Part shown: positions 55,846 through 63,861 of the stretch, in pieces
Layout: every line of letters begins with the position of its first letter
Numbering within the stretch: the stretch's first letter is position 1
NCBI GenBank assembly: GCA_018238155.1
Contig: JABCTZ010000037.1
Location: 1 to 64,000, forward strand
Direction of reading: 5' to 3'
Source: Candidatus Heimdallarchaeota archaeon
Lineage (GTDB): Archaea; Asgardarchaeota; Heimdallarchaeia; JABLTI01
Length of the DNA: 64,000 bases
Made by a program: the position numbers and the translations under genes
The notes under the pieces: generated by a model
Databases searched by the model: none
Told to the model about the DNA's origin: nothing
The model's input: only the letters and a program-made list of their open reading frames with translations

Positions 55846-56076
55846 GTGAATAACCCAATGAAAGTTCGTACTATCGGTTTTGCAGAGAAAATGTTTGGAT
55901 TCAAAGAAAAAGAGATTATCTTTGAAGGAACCAAGTTACTAAGTGAAGTTCTAGATTTTACTGAAATCCCACTGAATCTTATTGCAATTATAATAAATGA
56001 AAAAGCAGCAACCAAAGACCATGAAGTAAAAAATGAGGATAAAATAATAATAACCCAAATAGTTGCTGGTGGGTAA
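55846..56076 (+). CDS. ThiS/MoaD-like beta-grasp protein ending in Gly-Gly
   Basis: 76 residues from GTG 55846, or 72 from ATG 55858. MKVRTIGFAEKMFGFKEKEI forms the first hairpin; IPLNLIAIIINEKAA and NEDKIIITQIVAGG follow the ThiS/MoaD pattern, with the C-terminal GG exposed. In such proteins an E1-like enzyme adenylates the terminal glycine for sulfur transfer (thiamine, molybdopterin) or protein conjugation (SAMP, Urm1). No E1 gene is adjacent; it is divergent from pyrF. Sulfur carrier is the conservative reading, protein modifier the alternative. Confidence 0.8.
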   Translation: MNNPMKVRTIGFAEKMFGFKEKEIIFEGTKLLSEVLDFTEIPLNLIAIIINEKAATKDHEVKNEDKIIITQIVAGG

Positions 56077-56261
56077 AATTAATTCAACATTGAATCAATA
56101 AAGAGCCCAAATTTACTACCAGTGTAATCATTCACTTAACTGAAAAGTTCGACAGTGTAACAGTAGAAAAAATTGCTCTGAAGCAGCAGAATATCTTGGA
56201 TTAATTATTGAGAAAGAAAAAATAGCAGCCTTACATTGACTGCTTTCTTTTATTTAATCAT

Positions 56262-57125
56262 TTATTTTATTATATCAAGAGACAAATCTATTGATTTGAA
56301 AGAATGAGTTAGAGCACCGGAAGAAATAATATCTGCACCCAATTTTGCGTACTGAACAATATTCTCTTTATTAATTCCACCACTTAATTCCAATATCACT
56401 CTATTACGTAGCTTGTTTTTCTCTAAAATCTCAATGGCTTTTGCAACTTCCTTTGGACTCATATTATCCAACATAATAATATCTGCGCCTGCTTTTGCTG
56501 CTTCAAGCATTGTATCATAGTCTTCTACTTCTACTTCGATTTTCTTTGAAAAACTTAGATGTTTCTTCAATTGTTCAATCGCAGTTGTAATTGATGTAAA
56601 TAAAACCCGGTGATTATCTTTGAGAAGAACCATATCATCTAATCGCAACCGATGAGTATCTCCACCACCACAAGTAACGGCATATTTCTCAAAGAGACGC
56701 ATACCAGGAGTGGTTTTTCGTGTCGCAGCAATTACCGTTTTAGAATCTTTAGGGACTTGCTGAACAAATGAGGCTGTTTTTGTTGCGATACCGCACATCC
56801 TTGCTAAGAGATTGAGAGCCAGCCTTTCTCTAAGTAGAATATTTTTCATTGAACCATAAATGAGTGCAATGTCTTGATTTTTTACCAATCTATCTCCATC
56901 ATTTGCTTTTAGGATAACTTCACATCCTAAAGATTGGAATATATCAGAAATTAATACTGCGCCGGAAAGAACACAATCTTCTCGAGTGAAAAGTCGTGCT
57001 TGTGCTTGTTTTTCATCAGGGATTAGAATTTCAGAAGTGATATCACCATATCCCTCATCTTCTATTATGAAACTTTTCAGCAATTCACCTGCAAGTGTTT
57101 TTGGAAAAGGATAGATTCTCTTCAT
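56262..57125 (-). CDS. nadC: Quinolinate phosphoribosyltransferase (nicotinate-nucleotide pyrophosphorylase)
   Basis: 287 residues. It makes nicotinate mononucleotide from quinolinate and PRPP in de novo NAD synthesis. RKTTPGMRLFEKYAV and GGGDTHRLRLDDMVLLKDNH are the substrate-binding motifs; EVEVEDYDTMLEA and LELSGGIN complete the barrel. The ATG overlaps the nadA stop by four bases (ATGA), so translation is coupled. Confidence 0.97.
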   Translation of the reverse strand: MKRIYPFPKTLAGELLKSFIIEDEGYGDITSEILIPDEKQAQARLFTREDCVLSGAVLISDIFQSLGCEVILKANDGDRLVKNQDIALIYGSMKNILLRERLALNLLARMCGIATKTASFVQQVPKDSKTVIAATRKTTPGMRLFEKYAVTCGGGDTHRLRLDDMVLLKDNHRVLFTSITTAIEQLKKHLSFSKKIEVEVEDYDTMLEAAKAGADIIMLDNMSPKEVAKAIEILEKNKLRNRVILELSGGINKENIVQYAKLGADIISSGALTHSFKSIDLSLDIIK

Positions 57126-58078
57126 GTCAATTCAAACATCCTTAATATTGCTTTTTCCGCTTTTTCATTGATTTCTTTTGGTATGATAATTTCATGTTGT
57201 TCATATAAAAGGGAATCTCGAACAAGTTCCAATGTATTCTTTTTCATATTTTTACATATTGCAGTATCTTTTGCTAGAATAAAATTCTTTTCGGGATGAT
57301 CATGATTTAACCGATCTACCAAACCCTTTTCTGTTGCAACAATGATATTTTTTGCTTCTGTTTCTTTTCCAAAGAAAATCATTGCTGCTGTAGAACCAAT
57401 AAAATCAGCAATGTCTTGTACTTCAGGATTACATTCCGGATGAGCAATAACAACTGCATCTTGAAACTCTTTTTTCAGAGCAGAAATAGTTTGAACATCA
57501 AATCTTCGATGAACATAACAATGACCATTACGAGGTATTGGTAATATTTCAACTTCAGGTAATGTTTTCTGCACATAAAATCCTAGATTTTTATCAGGAC
57601 CGAAGAAGACTTTCTTCACTCCGAGATTTTTTACTACAGTAGCAGCATTGCTACTTGTACAGGTTGTATCTGCAGCAGCTTTTGTTTCAGCTGTTGTATT
57701 CACATAAACAACAACTGGTATATCCTCACCATATTCTTTGCGAGCCTTTTCAATTAGCTCTGCACTGCATTGGTCAGCCATTGGGCATCCGGCATCAGGA
57801 TTTGGAATGAGAACTTTCATTTTAGGGTTCAGAATTTTTGCTGTTTCAGCCATGAAATGTACCCCCGCAAAAACAATCATTTTAACGTTTTTTGCATCAC
57901 GCGCAGCTTTACTCAGTCCTAATGAGTCCCCAACAAGATCAGCAACTTCTTGAATTTCTAATTCTTGATAATAGTGTGCTAAAATAAAAGCATTTTTTTC
58001 CTTCTTAAGTTTTTGAATCTCCTCTTGGAGGTGGGCAATTTCTTCTGGTGTTTTTTTAACTGGTACTTTAGAAGCCAT
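57122..58078 (-). CDS. nadA: Quinolinate synthase A
   Basis: 318 residues. NadA condenses iminoaspartate with dihydroxyacetone phosphate using a [4Fe-4S] cluster. AHYYQELEIQEVADLVGDS, FMAETAKIL, the cysteines in DAGCPMADQC, HPECNPEV and DTAICKNM, and NTTAETKAAAD match the family. The nadB or aspartate dehydrogenase gene needed to supply iminoaspartate is not in the window. Confidence 0.97.
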   Translation of the reverse strand: MASKVPVKKTPEEIAHLQEEIQKLKKEKNAFILAHYYQELEIQEVADLVGDSLGLSKAARDAKNVKMIVFAGVHFMAETAKILNPKMKVLIPNPDAGCPMADQCSAELIEKARKEYGEDIPVVVYVNTTAETKAAADTTCTSSNAATVVKNLGVKKVFFGPDKNLGFYVQKTLPEVEILPIPRNGHCYVHRRFDVQTISALKKEFQDAVVIAHPECNPEVQDIADFIGSTAAMIFFGKETEAKNIIVATEKGLVDRLNHDHPEKNFILAKDTAICKNMKKNTLELVRDSLLYEQHEIIIPKEINEKAEKAILRMFELT

Positions 58079-58239
58079 AGAAAACCAAACGACCTTTGAA
58101 TCATTTATAATAGAAGTTCTTTTCTTCTATACAATTAAAACCTTCGCTTAGCTATCTTAGCTTAAAGATTAGTTTAAAAAAATAAATGATTCAAGAGCAT
58201 TTAGGAGAAAAAATTCAAAGTGCTCTTGTCTAGATAAGG

Positions 58240-59028
58240 TCATACTCGAGACATTCGGGCAAGCACTTCATCAACTGCGCCAATTAACCCTTCAATATTT
58301 CGTGCATCTAACTCTTTTACTCGTTCGCGATATTCTTCTTCAGTTAATTCACCAACTTGATGACGAGCAAATAATTCTTCTTTCTTGGCTATTGTTTCCT
58401 CCTTATCATAAAGGAGATTATCACGATATTGTTTGAGTTTTGCTTCTTCTTCATCAACTTTAGCTTCTGTAGCTTCTTCTTTATCCTTGTATTCGCGCTT
58501 TAACCGATCGTAAGTTGAATCTTGAATGCGACCTTCTTTGTAAATATCTTCTAATTTTTCTTGACGTTCACGCATTTCAATAACATCTTGTACAAGATTC
58601 AAAAGAGATGCCGAAGCCATTGCTTTTCGTTTCACATCTATTGATTTTTCATGTTTTTTAATTTCGGCTGCTATTTTCTTTAAATCAGCTTCATATTCTT
58701 TTTCAGTTATTGCTTCTTCAACTCTGAATTTAATCTCCAATGTGTCTTTATCTTTGTTTAGAGACTCAACCTTCTTCTGGATAGGAATAATTTTAGAAAG
58801 AGCTAGAAGTGATTCTTCTTCCTCTGGTGTTAATTCCACCTTTACTTTAGGAGGTTTCTTTGAGCTAGAACGTGGTTTAGTTTTTTCTTCAACTATCTCC
58901 ACCACAGGTTCTTCTTCTACATTTACTTGAGAAGTGGATTTTTCTTTTTCTAACTTTGTACCACAGGATCTACAAAAACGAGCACCGGGTATTGCTCTTG
59001 CACCACATTTAGAACAAAACTTTACCAT
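58240..59028 (-). CDS. Zinc-ribbon protein with long coiled coil
   Basis: 262 residues. Two CxxC pairs at the N-terminus (FCSKCG, FCRSCG) form a zinc ribbon. After an acidic/Lys linker, residues 70-262 are almost entirely charged helix, likely coiled coil, with a repeated ITEKEYEADL / LTEEEYREK-type motif (LTEEEYRERVKELDAR near the end). This arrangement appears in SHOCT-like or vesicle-associated scaffold proteins. Function unknown; no partner gene adjacent. Confidence 0.6.
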   Translation of the reverse strand: MVKFCSKCGARAIPGARFCRSCGTKLEKEKSTSQVNVEEEPVVEIVEEKTKPRSSSKKPPKVKVELTPEEEESLLALSKIIPIQKKVESLNKDKDTLEIKFRVEEAITEKEYEADLKKIAAEIKKHEKSIDVKRKAMASASLLNLVQDVIEMRERQEKLEDIYKEGRIQDSTYDRLKREYKDKEEATEAKVDEEEAKLKQYRDNLLYDKEETIAKKEELFARHQVGELTEEEYRERVKELDARNIEGLIGAVDEVLARMSRV

Positions 59029-59337
59029 TTTTTATCAGCTACCATATTATTAGTAATGTATAACGTCACAATCTGGTATTTATTAATATTTCAATATCAG
59101 AGATTAAAAACAATAAGCAGAGAGCTTTTTAATTAGATTATTGTTTTATGTTATATTTAACTAATATATATAATGAAAGCAATATAGATTTTGCCATTTG
59201 TTAACAAAAAACAAATTCCGCTATAACGTAATGCTAATATATGGTTTTCTGAAGCTACTAGTACTAGAACATTTGACGAAATAGATATTTCCGAAAGGAA
59301 AATTGAATGGAATCTAATTCAATAGAGAAGTGCGAAT
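59029..59337. promoter_or_regulatory. Divergent intergenic region, zinc-ribbon / PRC-HEAT
   Basis: 309 AT-rich bases that should carry both promoters; TATA-like runs are frequent around 59150-59175. No RNA or repeat stands out. Confidence 0.4.
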
Positions 59338-61143
59338 ATGGCGGAAAACAATGACCAAGAAAAATCATCAAGCATGCTAAATGGTGAATCAGATTTAGAT
59401 GGTAAGATGATTATTGATTCGAGGGGAGAAGAAGTTGGCATTTGTAAAGCAGTTAATATTGGAGAGGATGGGCAAATTAGTTTGAGCTTTGAAGTTGTAA
59501 TCAATGAAAAACAAGTCATCCCAACTCAAACAATTCCCTATAATGTTATTAGCAAAATTACTGATGTAATTGAATTAAGAGTTCCAATTAATATTAAAGT
59601 AGCACAGTCATCAGATGAAATCAAAACTCAAGATGAAATAAAAGAAACAAAAGTATTGGAAGAGCAAAAAGAATTAATTGAAGTAAAAAAACCGCAAGAA
59701 ATGGTTATTGCTGAACCTGAGACATCAAAATCAGCAGATGATTCTACTAAATCTAATGAAGAGAACATAATTGAGCCAAGCAAACATGCGCCTATGAAGA
59801 AAACAGAACCTGTAATTGATAAAACGATTAAAACTTTCAACAAAACTCAACTAATTGCAGCTGAAAAATTAACTGGTAAAATTGAAATACCACAAGCAGA
59901 TGCTACGCAACAATTATCAAAAGCACTCAAAGAAGAAGATTTTCCTAAAACAAAAACGAAACTTACTTCTACAAATGAAGAAGTAAAAAAATTAACAGTC
60001 GGATTAGAAGAATCCGTTAGAAAAATAGAACGCTTATTTAAATTAGTAACTGAGGGTGACGAGGAAACAAAAGTTGAAGCAATTAAAGCTTTAACATATC
60101 TAACTACAATCTCTCCTGAACTAGGCTTAAGTCTAATACCTAAATTGATGGAATTAAATGATGAACCTAATCAAGTAGTCAGATTAAATATAGCTCAACA
60201 ACTGGAAGTTATTGGTGAAGCAAATCCCGAACTTTTTAATGGTTATTATCTAGAATTATTAGAAAATGCATACGAAGAACCAATCGAAGAAATAAGAGAA
60301 CAACTAGTAAAAAGTCTTCATGAAATTGCAAGGAAGGATGCAAATATTGCATGTACTGATCTAGAAGTATTTTTAGAAGATGTTATCATTGGAAAACGGG
60401 TACCTGAAGTACCAGCAAAAGTACTGCACGATGTTACTCTTAAAGTAGTTTCGGGAAATTTCAAGCTAACAAAAATAGCTATTCGAGCACGATTGAAATT
60501 TATTGCTCAGGGAGGAAAGCTAGGAGAACGTTGTACAGAAGAACTCGAAGACTATAACGCAACTCTAATTGGACTTACCTTGATTGAAACTCACTCTCCT
60601 AAAGAAGCAGAAAAATTGATGAAGAGTACAAATTTTAAGAAACTTGGACCAATTTTTATTGAAGTAATTAATCAGATGATTGCTGCTTACAGTGAAGGAT
60701 CAATTAAGCAGCTTGAAGAAGCGGTAGATAAGAAAATAATCATTTCAATAGAAGTAATTGAACGATTCTTTGAAAGAAAAATAATAAAAACTCTTGAAGG
60801 AATGAAAAACGTTCCAATGGAAGTATTTTTTGGGAGTTCAATTGTTACACCTGAAGAAGCAGAAAAAATCATCTATCGGCTTGTTGTTCAGAAGCGGATA
60901 AATGCGTCAATCAACATAAATGGCAATCGTACTTTTATCACCTCTCTAGATGTAGAAAAATCAAATGGAAAAAATATAGAAAAGCCAAAAGTCACTAAAC
61001 AACCCGCGAAGAAAACTACTACAAAAAAGAAAACAACTACAAAGCAGGCACCAAAGAAAACAGCTTCAAAAGCTACTGCTCCAAAGAAGAAAACAAGTAC
61101 AACAAAAAAATCAACAGCAAAAAAACAAACTAAAGATAAATAA
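59338..61143 (+). CDS. PRC-barrel-like / HEAT-repeat protein with lysine-rich tail
   Basis: 601 residues. An N-terminal beta-barrel resembling PRC (MIIDSRGEEVGICKAVNIGE, then PYNVISKITDVIELRVP; about 20-90), a variable acidic linker (90-200), helical repeats of HEAT type (about 215-400: EETKVEAIKALTYLTTISPE, QVVRLNIAQQLEVIGEAN), a further helical region to 520, and a tail of 55 residues rich in Lys/Thr/Ala (KKTTTKKKTTTKQAPKK). The tail resembles histone H1-type DNA-binding tails. A chromatin or scaffold role is possible; no family assigned to the whole. Confidence 0.65.
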   Translation: MAENNDQEKSSSMLNGESDLDGKMIIDSRGEEVGICKAVNIGEDGQISLSFEVVINEKQVIPTQTIPYNVISKITDVIELRVPINIKVAQSSDEIKTQDEIKETKVLEEQKELIEVKKPQEMVIAEPETSKSADDSTKSNEENIIEPSKHAPMKKTEPVIDKTIKTFNKTQLIAAEKLTGKIEIPQADATQQLSKALKEEDFPKTKTKLTSTNEEVKKLTVGLEESVRKIERLFKLVTEGDEETKVEAIKALTYLTTISPELGLSLIPKLMELNDEPNQVVRLNIAQQLEVIGEANPELFNGYYLELLENAYEEPIEEIREQLVKSLHEIARKDANIACTDLEVFLEDVIIGKRVPEVPAKVLHDVTLKVVSGNFKLTKIAIRARLKFIAQGGKLGERCTEELEDYNATLIGLTLIETHSPKEAEKLMKSTNFKKLGPIFIEVINQMIAAYSEGSIKQLEEAVDKKIIISIEVIERFFERKIIKTLEGMKNVPMEVFFGSSIVTPEEAEKIIYRLVVQKRINASININGNRTFITSLDVEKSNGKNIEKPKVTKQPAKKTTTKKKTTTKQAPKKTASKATAPKKKTSTTKKSTAKKQTKDK

Positions 61144-61231
61144 TTTTGTCAACATGTTTTTTGCTTATTGTAACTATTTTTACTAAAAGATTAATTAATA
61201 ATATAGTCAGTAAAATTACTGGGGATATCCA

Positions 61232-62227
61232 ATGAAATTACTGATTACAGGTGGAACAGGATTCTTAGGTGGATTTGTTCTAAAAGAATTAGAAAATCCT
61301 ATCTACAAAGAAAAATTCTCTTTAGAGAAAATAAGGCTCTTTGTAAGAAGTGCTAAAAAAGCAGAGAAGATAAAAAGTAAGCTATACGAATTTGAAATTA
61401 TTGAAGGAAGCATTACTGATAAAGAAGCAGTACAAAAAGCAACAGAAGGGATAGATTCAGTTCTGCATATTGCAAGCAAGTATAGTATACATGGCAAGAA
61501 AAAGGATTTCATCACCACAAATGTAGATGGAACAGCTAATTTACTGAATGCACTTGCACCTGGTTCAACATTCATCTTAACTTCATCAATTGCAATTTAT
61601 GGTTACAACGCTAATAAGGGCAAACCATTTACAGAAGATTACGAACCAAAGAAACCATTCTGGCATTATCAAGTAACAAAGAAAATGCAAGAAGATCTAG
61701 CAAGGGAAAAGTGCAAAGAAAAAGGAATAACTTTTGTTGCTTTAAGACCACCAATGATTTCAGGACCAGGGGATGAACCAACAAAGATATTCATTGAGAA
61801 TCTTGAAAAAAGAAGAATTGTTTTGTGTAGAGGAGGAAATGGATTCATCCCTGTTGTACATCCTACAGATGCAGCAAAAGCACATTTACTGGCACTGGAG
61901 AAAGCTGCAGAAGTCGATGGTGAAGCATTTCATTTTTCTAGTTTTCATGTGAAATTCAAAGACTTTGCTAATGCCTTTACAAAAGAGTTAGGTATCAAAA
62001 AAATCAAAATGAGAGTCCCTTACTGGTTTATTTATTCATTTGCTACAGTTTTAGAGTTCTTACCGTTTAATACCCCCTATTCCCGATTTGCAGTGAAATT
62101 CCTAGGAGGGTCAGACCAACTAGACAATTCAAAAATAACTGAAAAATTAGGTTATCAACCAACCTTTAAACTAGAAGAAACAGTCAAAGAAAGCGTCGAT
62201 TGGTATAAAACATTAATGTCCAAATAA
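61232..62227 (+). CDS. NAD-dependent epimerase/dehydratase (extended SDR)
   Basis: 331 residues. GGTGFLGG (7-14) binds the dinucleotide, the YQVTK catalytic pair lies near 148, and LRPPMISGPGDEP is the substrate loop. The closest general pattern is 3-beta-hydroxysteroid dehydrogenase/dihydroflavonol reductase-type SDRs, which act on sterol-like or sugar substrates. GGGGAT precedes the ATG. Substrate unknown. Confidence 0.88.
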   Translation: MKLLITGGTGFLGGFVLKELENPIYKEKFSLEKIRLFVRSAKKAEKIKSKLYEFEIIEGSITDKEAVQKATEGIDSVLHIASKYSIHGKKKDFITTNVDGTANLLNALAPGSTFILTSSIAIYGYNANKGKPFTEDYEPKKPFWHYQVTKKMQEDLAREKCKEKGITFVALRPPMISGPGDEPTKIFIENLEKRRIVLCRGGNGFIPVVHPTDAAKAHLLALEKAAEVDGEAFHFSSFHVKFKDFANAFTKELGIKKIKMRVPYWFIYSFATVLEFLPFNTPYSRFAVKFLGGSDQLDNSKITEKLGYQPTFKLEETVKESVDWYKTLMSK

Positions 62228-62467
62228 ACATCACCTTAAATTAAGTGATAATTTGGAGTGTAATCCTTAATCAGATATTTATTGACACAAGAATAATACT
62301 GAGCTGAGAAGTACATTTAAAATGTTAGAGAAATCAACTAACACAAGTAGTAATCGTCTTAGTGAACAATACAATAATTTTAAAAATAGCAAATTTCGAT
62401 TTAAGCGAAAGACACATAAAGAGTAAGCAAGTGTCTCCAAAACGTGAAACAAACGGAGAAATGAACT

Positions 62468-62629
62468 ATGCCCGTTGCCGATCCAGAGAAACGAGAAATC
62501 GCCCGAAGAAAGTTACTTTACGTTCAAGTTTGTAGAAAATGTTATGCAAGAAATGCTTTACGTGCAGTGAAATGCCGAAAATGTGGTTCAAAAAGATTAA
62601 GACCAAAGAACCGTGAAAGCAAAGGATAG
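62468..62629 (+). CDS. rpl40e: 50S ribosomal protein L40e
   Basis: 53 residues beginning MPVADPEKREIARRK, with zinc ligands in CRKC and CRKC (22-25, 36-39) and ending in LRPKNRESKG. GGAG lies nine bases before the ATG. Too short for common ORF cut-offs. In eukaryotes L40 is made as a fusion behind ubiquitin; here it is free, and its N-terminus has no ubiquitin. Confidence 0.96.
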   Translation: MPVADPEKREIARRKLLYVQVCRKCYARNALRAVKCRKCGSKRLRPKNRESKG

Positions 62630-62813
62630 TTCGATAATTATTCTTCTTTTATCCTTTTCATCTATTATTTATTTTATTTTTCACTATTTGATTTTAAGGT
62701 TAAACAAAGTACAGCTATTTCCATCAGAAATTTTTCTTATTTCTTGTTCTCTAGAAAAAATTTCTCCTATTTAGACAAAAAATTAATTGATGTCATCCAC
62801 CGTTCCTTTTTTT

Positions 62814-63013
62814 ATGGACAAATAGGACATTGCACTATTTGTTCATTCCCAGTCACAGTAACAAGACCGTTGTTGTTACTGATCATCTCTGAGACCTCAC
62901 CAGAAACAATTGGGTGAAGGATTCCCGAGTCCATGTAGGGCACGGGGCTGGAACCTTTTGAATTGGCTTTTGACTTTTGTTAGTCAGTAAAGAAATATAC
63001 TGCTGCTCAGTAT
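62814..63013 (+). ncRNA. Candidate structured RNA: string of hairpins between rpl40e and tRNA-Val
   Basis: A GC-richer stretch in AT-rich DNA with at least five stems. H1: 62814-62825 with 62835-62846, 12 pairs including one G-U. H2: CAGTAACAA (62856-62864) with TTGTTACTG (62873-62881). H3: CCTCACC (62895-62901) with GGTGAAGG (62913-62920), one bulge. H4: CCCG-A-GTCC (62924-62932), loop ATGTA, GGGC-A-CGGG (62938-62946), with matched A/A mismatch. H6: ATACTG (62997-63002) with CAGTAT (63008-63013). The G-U pairs in H1 and H4 only form on the plus strand. It matches no SRP, RNase P or box C/D signature I know. A minus-strand 40-residue frame (62812-62934, ending QCPICP) is the alternative. Confidence 0.55.
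62971..62986 (+). repeat. Small hairpin H5 within the candidate RNA
   Basis: TGACT (62971-62975) pairs with AGTCA (62982-62986) around a six-base loop, continuing the hairpin series. Confidence 0.35.
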
Positions 63014-63261
63014 TAAGCCTCTTTCTTGAGAGATTGACGAAAGTATTGCAGCCCATTTTTGCTTATGAATCATCAACTATTCTGCTTTTCGTTCTATCTA
63101 TTTGAACATTCGTTTCTCAAAAGATTGTTTGTGAGTGTACACTTTACCCTTTGTCCTTATTGTCCATAAGAAGTGATAACAGTTGCCACTCCTACAAGAG
63201 AAATTTAAATAAAGAATATAGATAAATTCAAAAAATAAAATAAATAGATAAAACATACCAA
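63014..63261. other. Spacer between candidate RNA and tRNA-Val
   Basis: AT-rich DNA rising to the tRNA gene; it should carry the tRNA promoter. Apart from a short CTCT/AGAG stem near 63019-63033, no feature is supportable. Together with 62630-62813 it makes the rest of the gap after rpl40e. Confidence 0.3.
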
Positions 63262-63368
63262 GTGCGAGTGGTCTAGCTCGGCATGACGCTAGCCTCACAG
63301 TTTACCTATCTTTCAGGAAAACGAGGAAACGCTGGATATCACCGGTTCAAATCCGGTCTCGCACACCA
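63262..63368 (+). tRNA. tRNA-Val(CAC) with a 30-nt intron; CCA encoded
   Basis: The acceptor stem GTGCGAG (63262-63268) pairs with CTCGCAC, then A73 and an encoded CCA (63366-63368). The D-stem is GTC/GAC, the anticodon stem CTAGC/GCTGG, and the T-arm ACCGG-TTCAAAT-CCGGT. The spliced loop reads CTCACAC, giving anticodon CAC (63296-63298), which decodes GUG. The intron is 63300-63329 at the canonical 37/38 site. The junction can fold as bulge-helix-bulge: CCTC pairs with GAGG and GTTT with AAAC, leaving bulges ACA and AAA, as the archaeal splicing endonuclease requires. Confidence 0.93.
63300..63329 (+). other. tRNA-Val intron
   Basis: 30 bases between position 37 and 38 of the tRNA. Shifting the cut by one base gives the same mature sequence because an A lies at each junction. 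The inner helix GTTT/AAAC closes a 14-base loop. Confidence 0.85.
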
Positions 63369-63387
63369 ATAATATCTATTTTTCTAA

Positions 63388-63861
63388 CTATTTTCTTCCA
63401 CCATGAAGTATCGGCAAAATTACTATCTTGTCATCGATATTAACTAGATCAGAAAGTGAATATATTTCTCCATTTACGAGGACAGTATGTTTTCTAATCA
63501 CATCATCTTTAAATCCATTATTCTTCATGTAAATCTTGACAGTCATTGGGTATTGGAGTTGTTCAAACGGTTCAAAAGTAAAATCAGGTAAACTCTCTTG
63601 TTTTAATTTAATCAATTTAAAAAATTGAATCAGAATTTTCACAGCTTCATCAAAGAGTGTGGAGTTTTTCAAATTGCCTTTAGTAGTTGCTTCGATTAGT
63701 TTCTTCTTGAGATTTTCGCACAAGAATAACTGTTCATCCGCTGAAAGTTTCTGCCAGTTATCTTTTAGCTTTTCGTGAAAACTTTTCAGTTTGAAATTTT
63801 TATTAAATTCTGTTTCTTCGAGAAACTTATTTGACCATTTAAATTTATCATATCCGGTCAT
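63388..63861 (-). CDS. Helical domain fused to a MoaD/ubiquitin-like beta-grasp domain, C-terminus GG-RK
   Basis: 157 residues. Residues 1-90 are helical and charged, with no family recognised. Residues about 95-155 follow the ThiS/MoaD/ubiquitin-like pattern: FTFEPFEQLQYPMTVKIYMK, HTVLVNGEIYSLSDLVNIDD and KIVILPILHGG, matching the VNG...L.D.D.V.ILP..GG signature. Two residues (Arg-Lys) follow the GG, so a protease would have to trim the end before an E1-like enzyme could use it, as with ubiquitin and SUMO precursors. It is convergent with tRNA-Val and 0.76 kb from rpl40e. A conjugation role is inferred, not shown. Confidence 0.72.
   Translation of the reverse strand: MTGYDKFKWSNKFLEETEFNKNFKLKSFHEKLKDNWQKLSADEQLFLCENLKKKLIEATTKGNLKNSTLFDEAVKILIQFFKLIKLKQESLPDFTFEPFEQLQYPMTVKIYMKNNGFKDDVIRKHTVLVNGEIYSLSDLVNIDDKIVILPILHGGRK

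Noticed and set aside
62814..63013. SRP RNA or RNase P RNA
   Set aside because: Lacks the SRP helix 8 GGAA/asymmetric loop pattern and the RNase P GAGGAAAGTCC core, and a chain of hairpins does not fit the SRP rod.
63098..63298. 66-residue minus-strand frame
   Set aside because: It begins inside the antisense of tRNA-Val and has no support.
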